Assembly (NCBI GenBank): GCA_028870665.1
Contig: JAGWPB010000001.1
Coordinates: 37,216-101,215 of the forward strand
Origin: Lysobacteraceae bacterium
GTDB lineage: Bacteria > Pseudomonadota > Gammaproteobacteria > Xanthomonadales > Rhodanobacteraceae
Length of the DNA stretch: 64,000 bases
Direction of reading: 5' to 3'
Below the pieces are notes generated by a model. The model saw only the letters and a program-made list of their open reading frames with translations, was not told the origin of the DNA and made no database searches. Every line of letters starts with the position of its first letter. Positions within the stretch are counted from its first letter, which is position 1. Shown one piece after another: positions 45,490 through 58,180 of the stretch. Both the position numbers and the translations under genes were made by a program.

Positions 45490-46388
45490 CAGGCGACCTC
45501 GCGAGTGAGTTCGGTAAAGGCTTCGGCCAGCCCTGCGCGCTGCACTTCCAGCGCACTGAGATGCGGATCGGCGTCGAGCAGTCGCCGCAGCACCGGCTCG
45601 GCCTGCTGCAGCGTGGTGATGGTCAGCAGCCCGTTTTCGACCTGGCTTTCGCACACTCCCGGCCAATCGCGCACCGACTCGACAGTGAGCGCGCTGCAGC
45701 AGCGGATGCGCTTGCGGGCAACACGGGCGCGAATCGACTCGACGCTGCCCTCGGCCAGCACGCGGCCGCGCGCCAGTACGGTCACGCGACCGGCCAGCGC
45801 TTCGGCCTCCTCCAGATCGTGCGTGGTCAGCAGCACCGCGCAGCCTTCGGCGACCAGGCCACGGATCGTGGCCCACAGGCGCTCGCGCGCCTCGAGGTCC
45901 ATGCCGACCGTGGGTTCGTCGAGAAACAGCAGTTCGGATCGCCCGCACAGCGCCAGCGCGAACTGCACGCGGCGCTGCTGCCCGCCGGACAATTGGCCGT
46001 AGGGACGCTTGAGCAAATCGCCGATACCGGCCAACCGGGCGCTCTCGGACAGCGGGCGCGGGCGCGGGTAGTAGTTGGCGGCCATCGCCAGCAGTTCGCC
46101 GACGCGCAGCGTTTCCGGCAAAGCCCCGGACTGCAGCATCACGCCGACGCGCCGGCGCGGCACCAGCGTTTGCGGATCCGCTCCGAACAACTCGACGCGG
46201 CCGCTGTCCGCCCGCGCCAGCCCCAGCAGCAGGGCGATCGCCGTGGTCTTGCCGGCGCCATTGGCACCAAGCAGGGCATGCAGTTCGCCCCTCTTCAGCA
46301 TGAGATCAATGCGGTCGAGCGCACACTGGGTGCCGAAGTGCTTGCGCACTTCGCGCAGCGCGGCGACGGGCGAGTCTGCAGGTGCCAT
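45489..46388 (-). CDS. ABC transporter ATPase (ABC-2/DrrA type)
   Basis: A 299-residue ATPase with Walker A GANGAGKTT, Q-loop VGVMLQSGALPETL, signature LSGGQQRRVQFALAL, Walker B LLFLDEPTVGMD and H-loop LLTTHD. A C-terminal extension of about 75 residues follows, as in DrrA-like exporters. ATG 46388 is preferred over an upstream start at 46457 because the added part is low complexity. First gene of the operon ATPase-permease-kinase-regulator. Confidence 0.92.
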   Translation of the reverse strand: MAPADSPVAALREVRKHFGTQCALDRIDLMLKRGELHALLGANGAGKTTAIALLLGLARADSGRVELFGADPQTLVPRRRVGVMLQSGALPETLRVGELLAMAANYYPRPRPLSESARLAGIGDLLKRPYGQLSGGQQRRVQFALALCGRSELLFLDEPTVGMDLEARERLWATIRGLVAEGCAVLLTTHDLEEAEALAGRVTVLARGRVLAEGSVESIRARVARKRIRCCSALTVESVRDWPGVCESQVENGLLTITTLQQAEPVLRRLLDADPHLSALEVQRAGLAEAFTELTREVA

Positions 46389-46597
46389 CCGCTTCCTCCA
46401 CGGGTGGCGGCAGTGTGGATGAGCGCGCGGCGGCGCAGCACTCGCCAACGTCAACACTCGCGCCTGACAGCCGTCATCCGGGGGTACCGGCGGCGGCGGC
46501 GCGATGTTATGCTTGTCGCCTATTTTCCTTTCCCAATAAAGGCTTAGCGCGTCAGGCGGGACTCATGACTGAGTCCCCAGGACGCCCCGGAGGAGCC

Positions 46598-48109
46598 ATG
46601 AACCTGATCAGCCGACTCGCCAGCCTGCGCCACGCCGGCGGCACGATCCGCACCCATGGCCTGGATGATGCGGCGATCGAACGCTTCGCGGCGCTCGATC
46701 CCGCGCTGGTACAGGCGGTCGATGCCGCGTGCGTGGAATTCCAGCGCCTGCAGATCGAGATGCCCGAATTCCTGCGCCTCGACGAGCAGGAACAGATCGA
46801 TCGCGTGCAGTCGGGTTTCGTCAACTTCTACCCCGACGACGCGGTGAATCCCTATATCGCGCTGGCGGCACGGGCGTCATGGATCGTCAGTCTCAAGGGT
46901 GCCGTAATCCAGGATTGCGGTGGCTACGGCATGCTCGGCTTCGGCCACGCGCCGCAGCCGGTGATCGACGCCATGGCCGGGCACCAGGTGATGGCCAACG
47001 TGATGACACCGAGCTTGTCGCAGCTGCGCTTCGATCAGGCCCTGCGCCGCGAGATCGGCCACACGCGCGGTGGTTGTCCCTACAGCCATTTTCTGTGCCT
47101 GAACTCGGGCTCGGAGTCGGTCAGCCTGGCTGGCCGTTTCGCCGATGTGAACGCCAAACTGATGACCGAGCCGGGCGCGCCGCATGCCGGGCGCAGCATC
47201 AAGCGCATCGCGGTCAAGGGCGCATTCCACGGCCGCACTGAACTGCCGGCGCTGTATTCGGATTCTTCACGCAAGGCGTATGTGCAGCATCTCGCCAGTT
47301 ATCAGCACCACGAGTCGCAGCTGATCACCGTCGAGCCCTACAGCGTCGAGCATCTTGCACGGATCTTCACCGAGGCCGAACGCGAGGGCTGGCACATCGA
47401 GGCCATGTTCCTCGAGCCGGTGATGGGCGAAGGCGATCCGGGTCGGGCGGTCACACCGGAGTTCTACCGCGCCGCGCGCGAGCTGACGCTGGCACATGGC
47501 ACCCTGCTGCTGGTCGATTCGATCCAGGCGGGACTGCGTGCGCACGGCGTGCTGTCGATCGTCGATTACCCCGGCTTCGAGGGCCTGGACGCGCCGGATA
47601 TGGAGACCTACTCCAAGGCGCTCAACGCCGGCCACTACCCGCTCTCGGTGCTGGCGGTGAATGCGCGCACTGCCGCGCTCTACCGCAAGGGCATTTACGG
47701 CAACACCATGACTAGCAACCCGCGCGCCCTGGACATCGGCTGCACGGTACTCGGCATGCTGAGCGATGCCCTCCGCGAGAACATCCGCGCGCGCGGCCGC
47801 GAGTTTCTGGACAAGCTCAGCCGACTCAAGGACGAATTGCCCGGTCTGATCACCAAGGTGCAGGGCACCGGCCTGCTGTTTTCCTGCGAGCTGGCACCCC
47901 AGTTCAAATGCTATGGCGCCGGTTCGATCGAGGAATGGCTGCGCGAACACGGCATCGGCGTGATCCACGGCGGCGCCAACTCGCTGCGCTTCACCCCGCA
48001 CTTTCGCGTGACCAGCGCCGAGGTCGATCTGATCGCGCAGCAGGTGCGCAGGGCACTGCTCGAAGGCCCCGGCGCGACGGCCGTCGCGCCGAAGGCCGCG
48101 GCGGCCTGA
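46598..48109 (+). CDS. Class III PLP-dependent aminotransferase, substrate unknown
   Basis: A 503-residue enzyme of the ornithine aminotransferase fold. Landmarks are QDCGGYGMLGFGHAPQPVI, LNSGSESVSLAGRFADV (phosphate-binding NSGSES), FLEPVMGEGDPGRAVTPEFY, LLVDSIQAGLRAHG (Asp contacting the pyridine N) and METYSKALNAGHYPLS (Schiff-base Lys). An N-terminal extension of about 80 residues (LQIEMPEFLRLDEQEQIDRVQSGFVNFY) distinguishes it from ArgD or BioA. ATG 46598 has GGAGGA upstream, better than ATG 46565. No pathway partners are adjacent. Confidence 0.88.
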   Translation: MNLISRLASLRHAGGTIRTHGLDDAAIERFAALDPALVQAVDAACVEFQRLQIEMPEFLRLDEQEQIDRVQSGFVNFYPDDAVNPYIALAARASWIVSLKGAVIQDCGGYGMLGFGHAPQPVIDAMAGHQVMANVMTPSLSQLRFDQALRREIGHTRGGCPYSHFLCLNSGSESVSLAGRFADVNAKLMTEPGAPHAGRSIKRIAVKGAFHGRTELPALYSDSSRKAYVQHLASYQHHESQLITVEPYSVEHLARIFTEAEREGWHIEAMFLEPVMGEGDPGRAVTPEFYRAARELTLAHGTLLLVDSIQAGLRAHGVLSIVDYPGFEGLDAPDMETYSKALNAGHYPLSVLAVNARTAALYRKGIYGNTMTSNPRALDIGCTVLGMLSDALRENIRARGREFLDKLSRLKDELPGLITKVQGTGLLFSCELAPQFKCYGAGSIEEWLREHGIGVIHGGANSLRFTPHFRVTSAEVDLIAQQVRRALLEGPGATAVAPKAAAA

Positions 48110-48190
48110 TACCCCGCCCAGCGCGATCGAGACACGCGACCGCGACGCCCGGATGGCGCTGCACGGTACGGAACGGATGCTGATCCTGCC

Positions 48191-48224
48191 CCCGGATTCC
48201 ACCCTCCGCGAGGCTGCATCCGGG
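48191..48224. repeat. REP-like palindromic element
   Basis: On the minus strand the sequence runs GTAGCCCGGATGCAGCCTC, continues through GCGGAGGG and ends GGAATCCGGG. This is the CCCGGAT/ATCCGGG palindrome family (7-base stem) seen as dispersed REP elements in many gammaproteobacteria. It lies in the 179-base gap between two convergent genes. Only one clear copy is visible here. Confidence 0.55.
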
Positions 48225-48288
48225 CTACCCATTGCGGCAATCGAACGCAACCTGGCACCGGCCAATCGGCGCCGCGTGTCCCCTGCGA

Positions 48289-49395
<1,107 letters not shown>

Positions 49396-49406
49396 TCAAG
49401 CGCGGG

Positions 49407-49412
49407 ATTCTA
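49407..49412 (-). promoter_or_regulatory. Candidate -10 box of tRNA-Pro
   Basis: Minus-strand TAGAAT (five of six matches) lies 20 bases before the mature tRNA 5' end. The best -35 (TTCACC) is at an over-long 19-base spacing. Confidence 0.4.
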
Positions 49413-49438
49413 GCAGGGCGCCGCGCCCGCGGGTGAAC

Positions 49439-49795
49439 TCAGCGCCGCAGCAGATGCAGCACTTCCTCAAGCTCGATGCGCACCTGACGCACCACCTGGG
49501 TCGTCAGGTTCACCTCCTCGCGGGCCTGCTGTCCTTCGAGGCGCTGTCGCGCGCCGGTGATGGTGAAGCCGTGCTCGTAGAGCAGCGAGCGGATCTGCCG
49601 GATCATCAGCACGTCATGGCGCTGGTAGTAGCGCCGGTTGCCGCGCCGCTTGACCGGCTTCAGGCCGGTGAACTCCTGTTCCCAGTAGCGCAGCACGTGC
49701 GGCTTGACGCCACACAACTCGCTGACCTCACCAATGGTGAAGTAGCGCTTGGCCGGGATGGCCGGCAGCTCGCTGTTACTGCCTGGGTCCAGCAT
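49439..49795 (-). CDS. MerR-family transcriptional regulator
   Basis: A 118-residue regulator with the MerR winged-helix ([25 protein letters not shown], then [37 protein letters not shown]) followed by a short helical dimerisation segment. It lacks C-terminal cysteines for metal sensing. This small MerR protein after ihfA is conserved in gammaproteobacteria, and its regulon is not established. It overlaps the ihfA end by 20 bases. Confidence 0.92.
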   Translation of the reverse strand: MLDPGSNSELPAIPAKRYFTIGEVSELCGVKPHVLRYWEQEFTGLKPVKRRGNRRYYQRHDVLMIRQIRSLLYEHGFTITGARQRLEGQQAREEVNLTTQVVRQVRIELEEVLHLLRR

Positions 49796-50075
49796 AGGCC
49801 TCCACCTGCATCTTCAATTTCTGACCGGGACGGAACGTGACCACGCGGCGGGCGGAGATCGGAATCTCCTCGCCCGTCTTCGGGTTGCGTCCCGGCCGCT
49901 GGTTTTTCTGGCGCAGGTCGAAATTGCCGAAACCCGACAGCTTGACCTGCTCCCCCTGTTCCAGGGCCTCGCGGATCACCTCGAAAAAGGCATCCACGAA
50001 TTCCTTGGCTTCACGTTTGTTCAGGCCGACCTCATCGAACAGGCGCTCCGCCATTTCCGCTTTCGTCAGCGCCAT
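49776..50075 (-). CDS. ihfA: Integration host factor alpha subunit
   Basis: DNA-bending nucleoid protein of 99 residues, acting as a heterodimer with IhfB. It begins [27 protein letters not shown] and has the beta-arm segment [26 protein letters not shown], including the intercalating Pro. [25 protein letters not shown] is the standard HU/IHF signature. It starts two bases after pheT ends, preserving the conserved pheST-ihfA order. Confidence 0.97.
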   Translation of the reverse strand: MALTKAEMAERLFDEVGLNKREAKEFVDAFFEVIREALEQGEQVKLSGFGNFDLRQKNQRPGRNPKTGEEIPISARRVVTFRPGQKLKMQVEAYAGPRQ

Positions 50076-50077
50076 GC

Positions 50078-53917
<3,840 letters not shown>

Positions 53918-53929
53918 GGTCTCACCTCC

Positions 53930-54127
53930 TCAAGCGTAGGGAAGCATGCGCGCAACACCCTTTTGATCGGATGCATGCACATGGTTGGGGCCGCGAAGAT
54001 TGCGCTTACGCTTGGTCGACTTCTTGGTCAGGATGTGCGACTTGAAAGCGTGTCCAGCCTTGAATTTGCCGCTGGCGGTCTTGCGGAACCGCTTGGCAGC
54101 GGCCCGATTGGTCTTGATCTTGGGCAT
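53930..54127 (-). CDS. rpmI: 50S ribosomal protein L35
   Basis: A 65-residue basic ribosomal protein with [23 protein letters not shown] and the [11 protein letters not shown] segment typical of L35. The ATG at 54127 is used; the upstream part of the open frame is unrelated. The 151-base gap to infC holds a GGCCC-N7-GGGCC hairpin (about 54211-54229) followed by TTGTTT, possibly a leader structure or weak terminator. Confidence 0.97.
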   Translation of the reverse strand: MPKIKTNRAAAKRFRKTASGKFKAGHAFKSHILTKKSTKRKRNLRGPNHVHASDQKGVARMLPYA

Positions 54128-54278
54128 GGTCGTGTTCCTTCCGATCGTTCTTGACTGACGCGGGCGGCGGCGCAGCCGCGCTTTCCATCCTGCCCGGGTC
54201 GGCGAAACAAGGCCCATCCGACGGGCCAAGTCATTCAGTTTAATGCAAAAGCTGCTGCAGCGGGCAAGCCGTCGGCAA

Positions 54279-54803
54279 TTATTTCTTCTTCGGGCCGATC
54301 ATCATCACCATCTGCCGACCCTCGAGGCGAGGAAACTGCTCGATCACGCCCTGTTCGCCCACATCCGTCTCGATCTTCTTGGCCAGGTTGTAGCCCAGCT
54401 CCTGGTGCGACATCTCGCGACCGCGGAATCGGATGTTGACCTTGACCTTGTCGCCCTCGTCGAGAAAGCGCAGCAGGTTTCGCAACTTGATCTGGTAATC
54501 GCCGACGTCGGTGGTCGGACGGAATTTCAGTTCCTTGATCTCAACCTGCTTCTGCTTCTTCTTGGCGGCGTTGGCCTTTTTCTGCGTCTCGAACTTGAAC
54601 TTGCCGAAATCCATGATGCGGCAGACCGGCGGATCCGCGTTCGGCTGGATCTCGACCAGATCAAGCCCGACCTCCTCGGCCTGACGCAGCGCGTCGTCAC
54701 GCGACAGGATGCCGACCATTTCGCCATCCTCGCCGATCACGCGCACGCGCGGTACACGGATCTCTTGGTTGCGGCGGTTGGCCTTGTTCTCAGGGGTAGC
54801 GAT
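54279..54803 (-). CDS. infC: Translation initiation factor IF-3, probable AUC start
   Basis: IF-3 of 174 residues, binding the 30S subunit and proofreading start codons. It contains [49 protein letters not shown] and the C-terminal domain with [17 protein letters not shown]. No ATG or GTG is available. The best start is ATC at 54801-54803, which has GGAGGA eight bases upstream and gives the usual N-terminus [13 protein letters not shown] after the initiator. A TTG five codons earlier lies in the Shine-Dalgarno. Non-canonical AUU/AUC starts are a known autoregulatory feature of infC. It follows thrS by 38 bases. Confidence 0.93.
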   Translation of the reverse strand: MATPENKANRRNQEIRVPRVRVIGEDGEMVGILSRDDALRQAEEVGLDLVEIQPNADPPVCRIMDFGKFKFETQKKANAAKKKQKQVEIKELKFRPTTDVGDYQIKLRNLLRFLDEGDKVKVNIRFRGREMSHQELGYNLAKKIETDVGEQGVIEQFPRLEGRQMVMMIGPKKK

Positions 54804-54841
54804 ACCAGCGTCCTCCAAATGTTCGATGCGATGCCGCGGCC

Positions 54842-56743
54842 TCAGTGCAGGGCCTCGGCCTCCAGGCGATGGGCAAGATCGACGATGGACATGCTGCCGT
54901 GATCTTCCCCGTTGCGCGTGCGCACAGCAACGTGTCCCGAATCCCGCTCGCGGTCACCAACCACCAGCAGATAGGGCACTTTCTGCAACGTATGCTCGCG
55001 GATTTTATAGCCGACCTTCTCGTTTCGCAAATCGGCCTCGACGCGGAAACCTTTTCCGACAAGGGTTTGCGCAAGCTCGCGGGCATAGTCGGCCTGGGCA
55101 TCCGTGATGTTGAGGACCACGGCCTGCAGCGGCGCCAGCCAAAGCGGCAGGTTGCCGGCATGGTGCTCAATCAGGATGCCGATGAAACGCTCCATCGAGC
55201 CGACGATAGCCCGATGCAGCATCACCGGATGGCGACGGCGCGAATGCTCATCCACGTATTCGGCGCCCAGACGCTCGGGCATCATGAAATCGACCTGCAT
55301 GGTCCCGACCTGCCAGGCGCGGCCGATCGAATCGTGCATGTGATACTCGATCTTGGGCCCGTAGAAGGCACCCTCGCCCGGCAATTCCTCCCAGCTGATG
55401 TCGCAGGCAGTCAATGCCGCGCGCAACGCCTCCTCGGCCTTGTCCCAGACCGCATCGGCACCGATGCGCTGATCGGGCCGCAGGGCGATCTTCAGCGCGA
55501 TATCGCTGAAACCGAAGTCCGCGTAAACCTGCATCGCCTGGCGATGAAAAGCCGTCACCTCGGCCTCGATCTGGTCCTCGGTGCAGAAGATGTGACCATC
55601 GTCCTGGGTGAAGGCGCGCACGCGCATGATGCCGTGCAGCGCGCCGGAGGGTTCGTTGCGATGGCAGGCCCCGAACTCGCCGTAGCGGATCGGCAGGTCG
55701 CGGTAGCTGTGCAGGCCGGCGTTGTAGATCTGCACGTGGCCCGGGCAGTTCATCGGCTTCACCGCGTAATCGCGCTTTTCCGACTCGGTGAAGAACATGT
55801 TTTCCTTGTAATTGTCCCAGTGCCCCGAGCGCTTCCACAGCGATACGTCAAGAATCTGCGGGCAGCGCACTTCCTGATAGCCGGAGGCCTTGTACACGCG
55901 GCGCATGTATTGCTCGACCTGCTGCCAGAGCGCCCAGCCGCGCGGATGCCAGAACACCATGCCCGGCGCTTCCTCCTGCTGGTGGAACAGGTCCAGCGCC
56001 TTGCCGATCTTGCGGTGATCGCGTTTCTCTGCCTCCTCCAACTGGTTGAGATAGGCCTTGAGATCCTTGTCGTTGAGCCAAGCAGTGCCGTAGATGCGCG
56101 AAAGCATCGCGTTGCGGTGGTCGCCGCGCCAGTAGGCGCCGGCCACCTTCATCAGCTTGAAGGCCCTGAGCCGCCCGGTGTCCGGCACATGCGGCCCACG
56201 GCAGAGGTCGGTGAACTCGCCCTGGCTGTACAGCGACAGCTCCTCGCTGGCCGGAATCGATTCGATGATCTGCGCCTTGTACTCCTCACCCAGTCCGCGG
56301 AAGAACGCCACTGCCTCGTCGCGCGGCAACACGCGACGCGAAACCGGCAATGCCTCGGCGGCGATCTTCCTCATCTCCGCCTCGATCTTCGGCAGATCCT
56401 CGGGCGTAAATGGTCGATCGTAGGCGAAGTCGTAATAGAAGCCGCTGTCGATCACCGGGCCGATCGTGACTTGCGCGCCGGGATACAGCCGCTGCACGGC
56501 CTGCGCCAGAAGATGCGCCGTGGAGTGGCGAATGATCTCCAATGCCTCAGGGCTTTTCTCGGTGATGATCTGCAGATGTCCGTCGCTCTCGATGCGCTGG
56601 CCGAGATCAAGCGTACGCCCATCCAGCTTGCCGGCGATGGCGGCCTTGGCGAGGCCCGGACCGATCGCTGCGGCGATATCGCGCAGGGTAACGGGATGGT
56701 CGAAGGACTTCTGGCTGCCGTCGGGGAGCGTGATGGTGATCAT
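54842..56743 (-). CDS. thrS: Threonyl-tRNA synthetase
   Basis: Class II synthetase of 633 residues. Domains are TGS (1-60, [14 protein letters not shown]), editing (about 65-240, [16 protein letters not shown] and the HxxxH/C metal site), catalytic core (motif 2 [19 protein letters not shown], motif 3 [18 protein letters not shown], zinc ligands in NCPGH) and anticodon-binding domain (from [12 protein letters not shown]). Start 56743 follows a 200-base structured leader with a strong promoter, hairpin and terminator. Synthesis is therefore likely attenuated. Confidence 0.98.
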   Translation of the reverse strand: MITITLPDGSQKSFDHPVTLRDIAAAIGPGLAKAAIAGKLDGRTLDLGQRIESDGHLQIITEKSPEALEIIRHSTAHLLAQAVQRLYPGAQVTIGPVIDSGFYYDFAYDRPFTPEDLPKIEAEMRKIAAEALPVSRRVLPRDEAVAFFRGLGEEYKAQIIESIPASEELSLYSQGEFTDLCRGPHVPDTGRLRAFKLMKVAGAYWRGDHRNAMLSRIYGTAWLNDKDLKAYLNQLEEAEKRDHRKIGKALDLFHQQEEAPGMVFWHPRGWALWQQVEQYMRRVYKASGYQEVRCPQILDVSLWKRSGHWDNYKENMFFTESEKRDYAVKPMNCPGHVQIYNAGLHSYRDLPIRYGEFGACHRNEPSGALHGIMRVRAFTQDDGHIFCTEDQIEAEVTAFHRQAMQVYADFGFSDIALKIALRPDQRIGADAVWDKAEEALRAALTACDISWEELPGEGAFYGPKIEYHMHDSIGRAWQVGTMQVDFMMPERLGAEYVDEHSRRRHPVMLHRAIVGSMERFIGILIEHHAGNLPLWLAPLQAVVLNITDAQADYARELAQTLVGKGFRVEADLRNEKVGYKIREHTLQKVPYLLVVGDRERDSGHVAVRTRNGEDHGSMSIVDLAHRLEAEALH

Positions 56744-56821
56744 GAAATGGATTGAGTGGTGGTGGCCCGACGGCGCTTGCCTATGAAGCGCAGCACGGTC
56801 GCGACATGGGGGGCAACAACG

Positions 56822-56842
56822 AAAAAGGGCGCCGGGCGCCCT
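56822..56842 (-). terminator. Attenuator-like terminator in the thrS leader
   Basis: On the minus strand AGGGCGC-CCG-GCGCCCT is followed directly by TTTTT: a 7-base stem with a 3-base loop and a good T-tract. It lies about 110 bases after the predicted transcription start and 79 bases before the thrS ATG. It may attenuate thrS or end a separate small RNA. Confidence 0.75.
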
Positions 56843-56875
56843 CATGGAGACTGCGGCCCAGCGCGCGATGGATGC

Positions 56876-56896
56876 TCAGTCGATCCGTGTCCTCAT
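56876..56896 (-). other. Possible 6-residue leader peptide of thrS
   Basis: A mini reading frame ATG...TGA encodes MRTRID. GAGGG lies 6 bases ahead, a good ribosome-binding site, and the frame falls between the two leader hairpins. It contains one Thr codon (ACA), far fewer than classical attenuation peptides. Whether it is translated is unknown. Confidence 0.3.
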
Positions 56897-56907
56897 GTCG
56901 CACCCTC

Positions 56908-56929
56908 GACGCGCGGTTACCCGCGCGTC
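56908..56929 (-). promoter_or_regulatory. 9-base-pair hairpin with GTAA tetraloop in the thrS leader
   Basis: On the minus strand GACGCGCGG-GTAA-CCGCGCGTC forms a perfect stem capped by a GNRA tetraloop, about 20 bases after the predicted transcript start. GNRA loops often make tertiary contacts or bind protein. It may protect the RNA end or resemble a tRNA arm for ThrRS autoregulation. Confidence 0.65.
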
Positions 56930-56956
56930 ACCCAGTCGGCATCGTATTCGAAGTGC

Positions 56957-56985
56957 AAACTAGAGCAGCATCCGCACGCTGTCAA
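56957..56985 (-). promoter_or_regulatory. Sigma-70 promoter of the thrS leader
   Basis: On the minus strand a perfect -35 (TTGACA, 56980-56985) and a -10 of TAGTTT (56957-56962, four of six matches) are separated by 17 bases. This is the best promoter in the window. Predicted start near 56950, about 207 bases before thrS. It should serve the thrS-infC-rpmI-rplT-pheST-ihfA block. Confidence 0.75.
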
Positions 56986-57111
56986 CGCATGCCAGCCGCG
57001 GCTTCGAAGACGCACCATCGACCGAACGTCACGCGCCGCACCGGCGCCAGCATGCGCCCCTGCTAAACTCGACGGCTGCTGAGGCGGCAGTGGCCGCAAC
57101 GGATTTCTGCG

Positions 57112-58095
57112 ATGCGCATCCTGGTGACGGGCGCCGCCGGATTCATCGGCGCGGCACTGGTCGAGCGCCTGCTGGCCCGCGGCGATGCGGTGTCGGGCCT
57201 CGACAATCACAACGACTACTACGATCCCGCGCTGAAGGAAGCCCGGCTGGCGCGCTTTGCCGATCATCGCGCCTACCATCATCTGCGCGCCGACGTCTCC
57301 GACGCGCCCGCGGTCGAGCGCGCTTTCGCCGAAAGCCGGCCCCAGCAGGTGATTCATCTGGCCGCGCAAGCCGGGGTGCGTTACTCGTTGACGCATCCCG
57401 AGTCGTACATCCAAAGCAACCTCGTCGGTTTCGGCCACGTGCTGGAGACCTGTCGCCGCCACGCGGTCGGTCACCTCGTGTACGCCTCGTCGAGTTCGGT
57501 CTACGGTGCCAACCGCAAGCTGCCGTTCGCCGTCGACGACGCGGTGGATCACCCACTTAGCCTGTACGCCGCCAGCAAGCGCGCCAACGAACTGATGGCG
57601 CACGCCTACAGTCATCTGTATGCGCTGCCAACGACAGGGCTGCGCTTCTTTACCGTGTACGGTCCGTGGGGCCGCCCGGACATGGCGCCGATGCTGTTTG
57701 CCGAGCGCATCCTGCGCGGCGAACCCATCGACGTGTTCAACCAGGGCCATCACCGTCGCGACTTCACCTACATCGACGATATCGTCGACGGCGTGCTGCG
57801 CGTGCTCGATCATGCCCCCGCGGCTGGCGCCGATCCGGCATCGGGCGCGCCGTATCGGCTGTACAACATCGGTAACGATGCTCCGGTCGAGCTGTTGCGC
57901 TTCATCGAACTGCTCGAACGCGAGCTTGGACGCGGCGTCGAGAAACGCCTGCTGCCGATGCAGCCCGGCGATGTCGAATCCACCTGGGCCGACATCGAAC
58001 CGTTGCGTCGCGATACCGGATGGGCGCCGTCGATCGCGATCGAGGATGGCATCGCCCGGTTCGCCGCGTGGTTTTGCGACTACCGCCACCTATGA
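57112..58095 (+). CDS. UDP-glucuronate 4-epimerase-like NAD-dependent epimerase
   Basis: A 327-residue short-chain dehydrogenase fold enzyme. The NAD site is GAAGFIGAALVERLLARG, the catalytic Ser/Tyr/Lys are in SSSSVYG and YAASKRANELMAH, and substrate loops include RFFTVYGPWGRPDMAP and RRDFTYIDDIVDG. LDNHNDYYDPALKEARL near residue 30 is typical of UDP-glucuronate 4-epimerases, giving UDP-galacturonate for surface polysaccharides. UDP-glucose or GlcNAc epimerase is the main alternative. It lies 85 bases before glmS, another nucleotide-sugar gene. Confidence 0.85.
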   Translation: MRILVTGAAGFIGAALVERLLARGDAVSGLDNHNDYYDPALKEARLARFADHRAYHHLRADVSDAPAVERAFAESRPQQVIHLAAQAGVRYSLTHPESYIQSNLVGFGHVLETCRRHAVGHLVYASSSSVYGANRKLPFAVDDAVDHPLSLYAASKRANELMAHAYSHLYALPTTGLRFFTVYGPWGRPDMAPMLFAERILRGEPIDVFNQGHHRRDFTYIDDIVDGVLRVLDHAPAAGADPASGAPYRLYNIGNDAPVELLRFIELLERELGRGVEKRLLPMQPGDVESTWADIEPLRRDTGWAPSIAIEDGIARFAAWFCDYRHL

Positions 58096-58180
58096 GCGCC
58101 GTCACCCAGCCCGCGCAGCGCCCGCACCCTGCCTTTATGCTGGCGGATCATTGCCGCTGCCCTTTCCGGAGATCCTGACC

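Noticed and set aside
56917-58089. Minus-strand frame ending in LHFEYDADWVTRG in the thrS promoter region, considered as a leader peptide
   Set aside because: Most of it is antisense to the epimerase, and its last codons lie at or before the predicted transcription start with no start codon or Shine-Dalgarno.
58096-58180. A glmS ribozyme or riboswitch upstream of glmS
   Set aside because: Only 85 bases with no matching core; such ribozymes are known mainly from Gram-positive bacteria.
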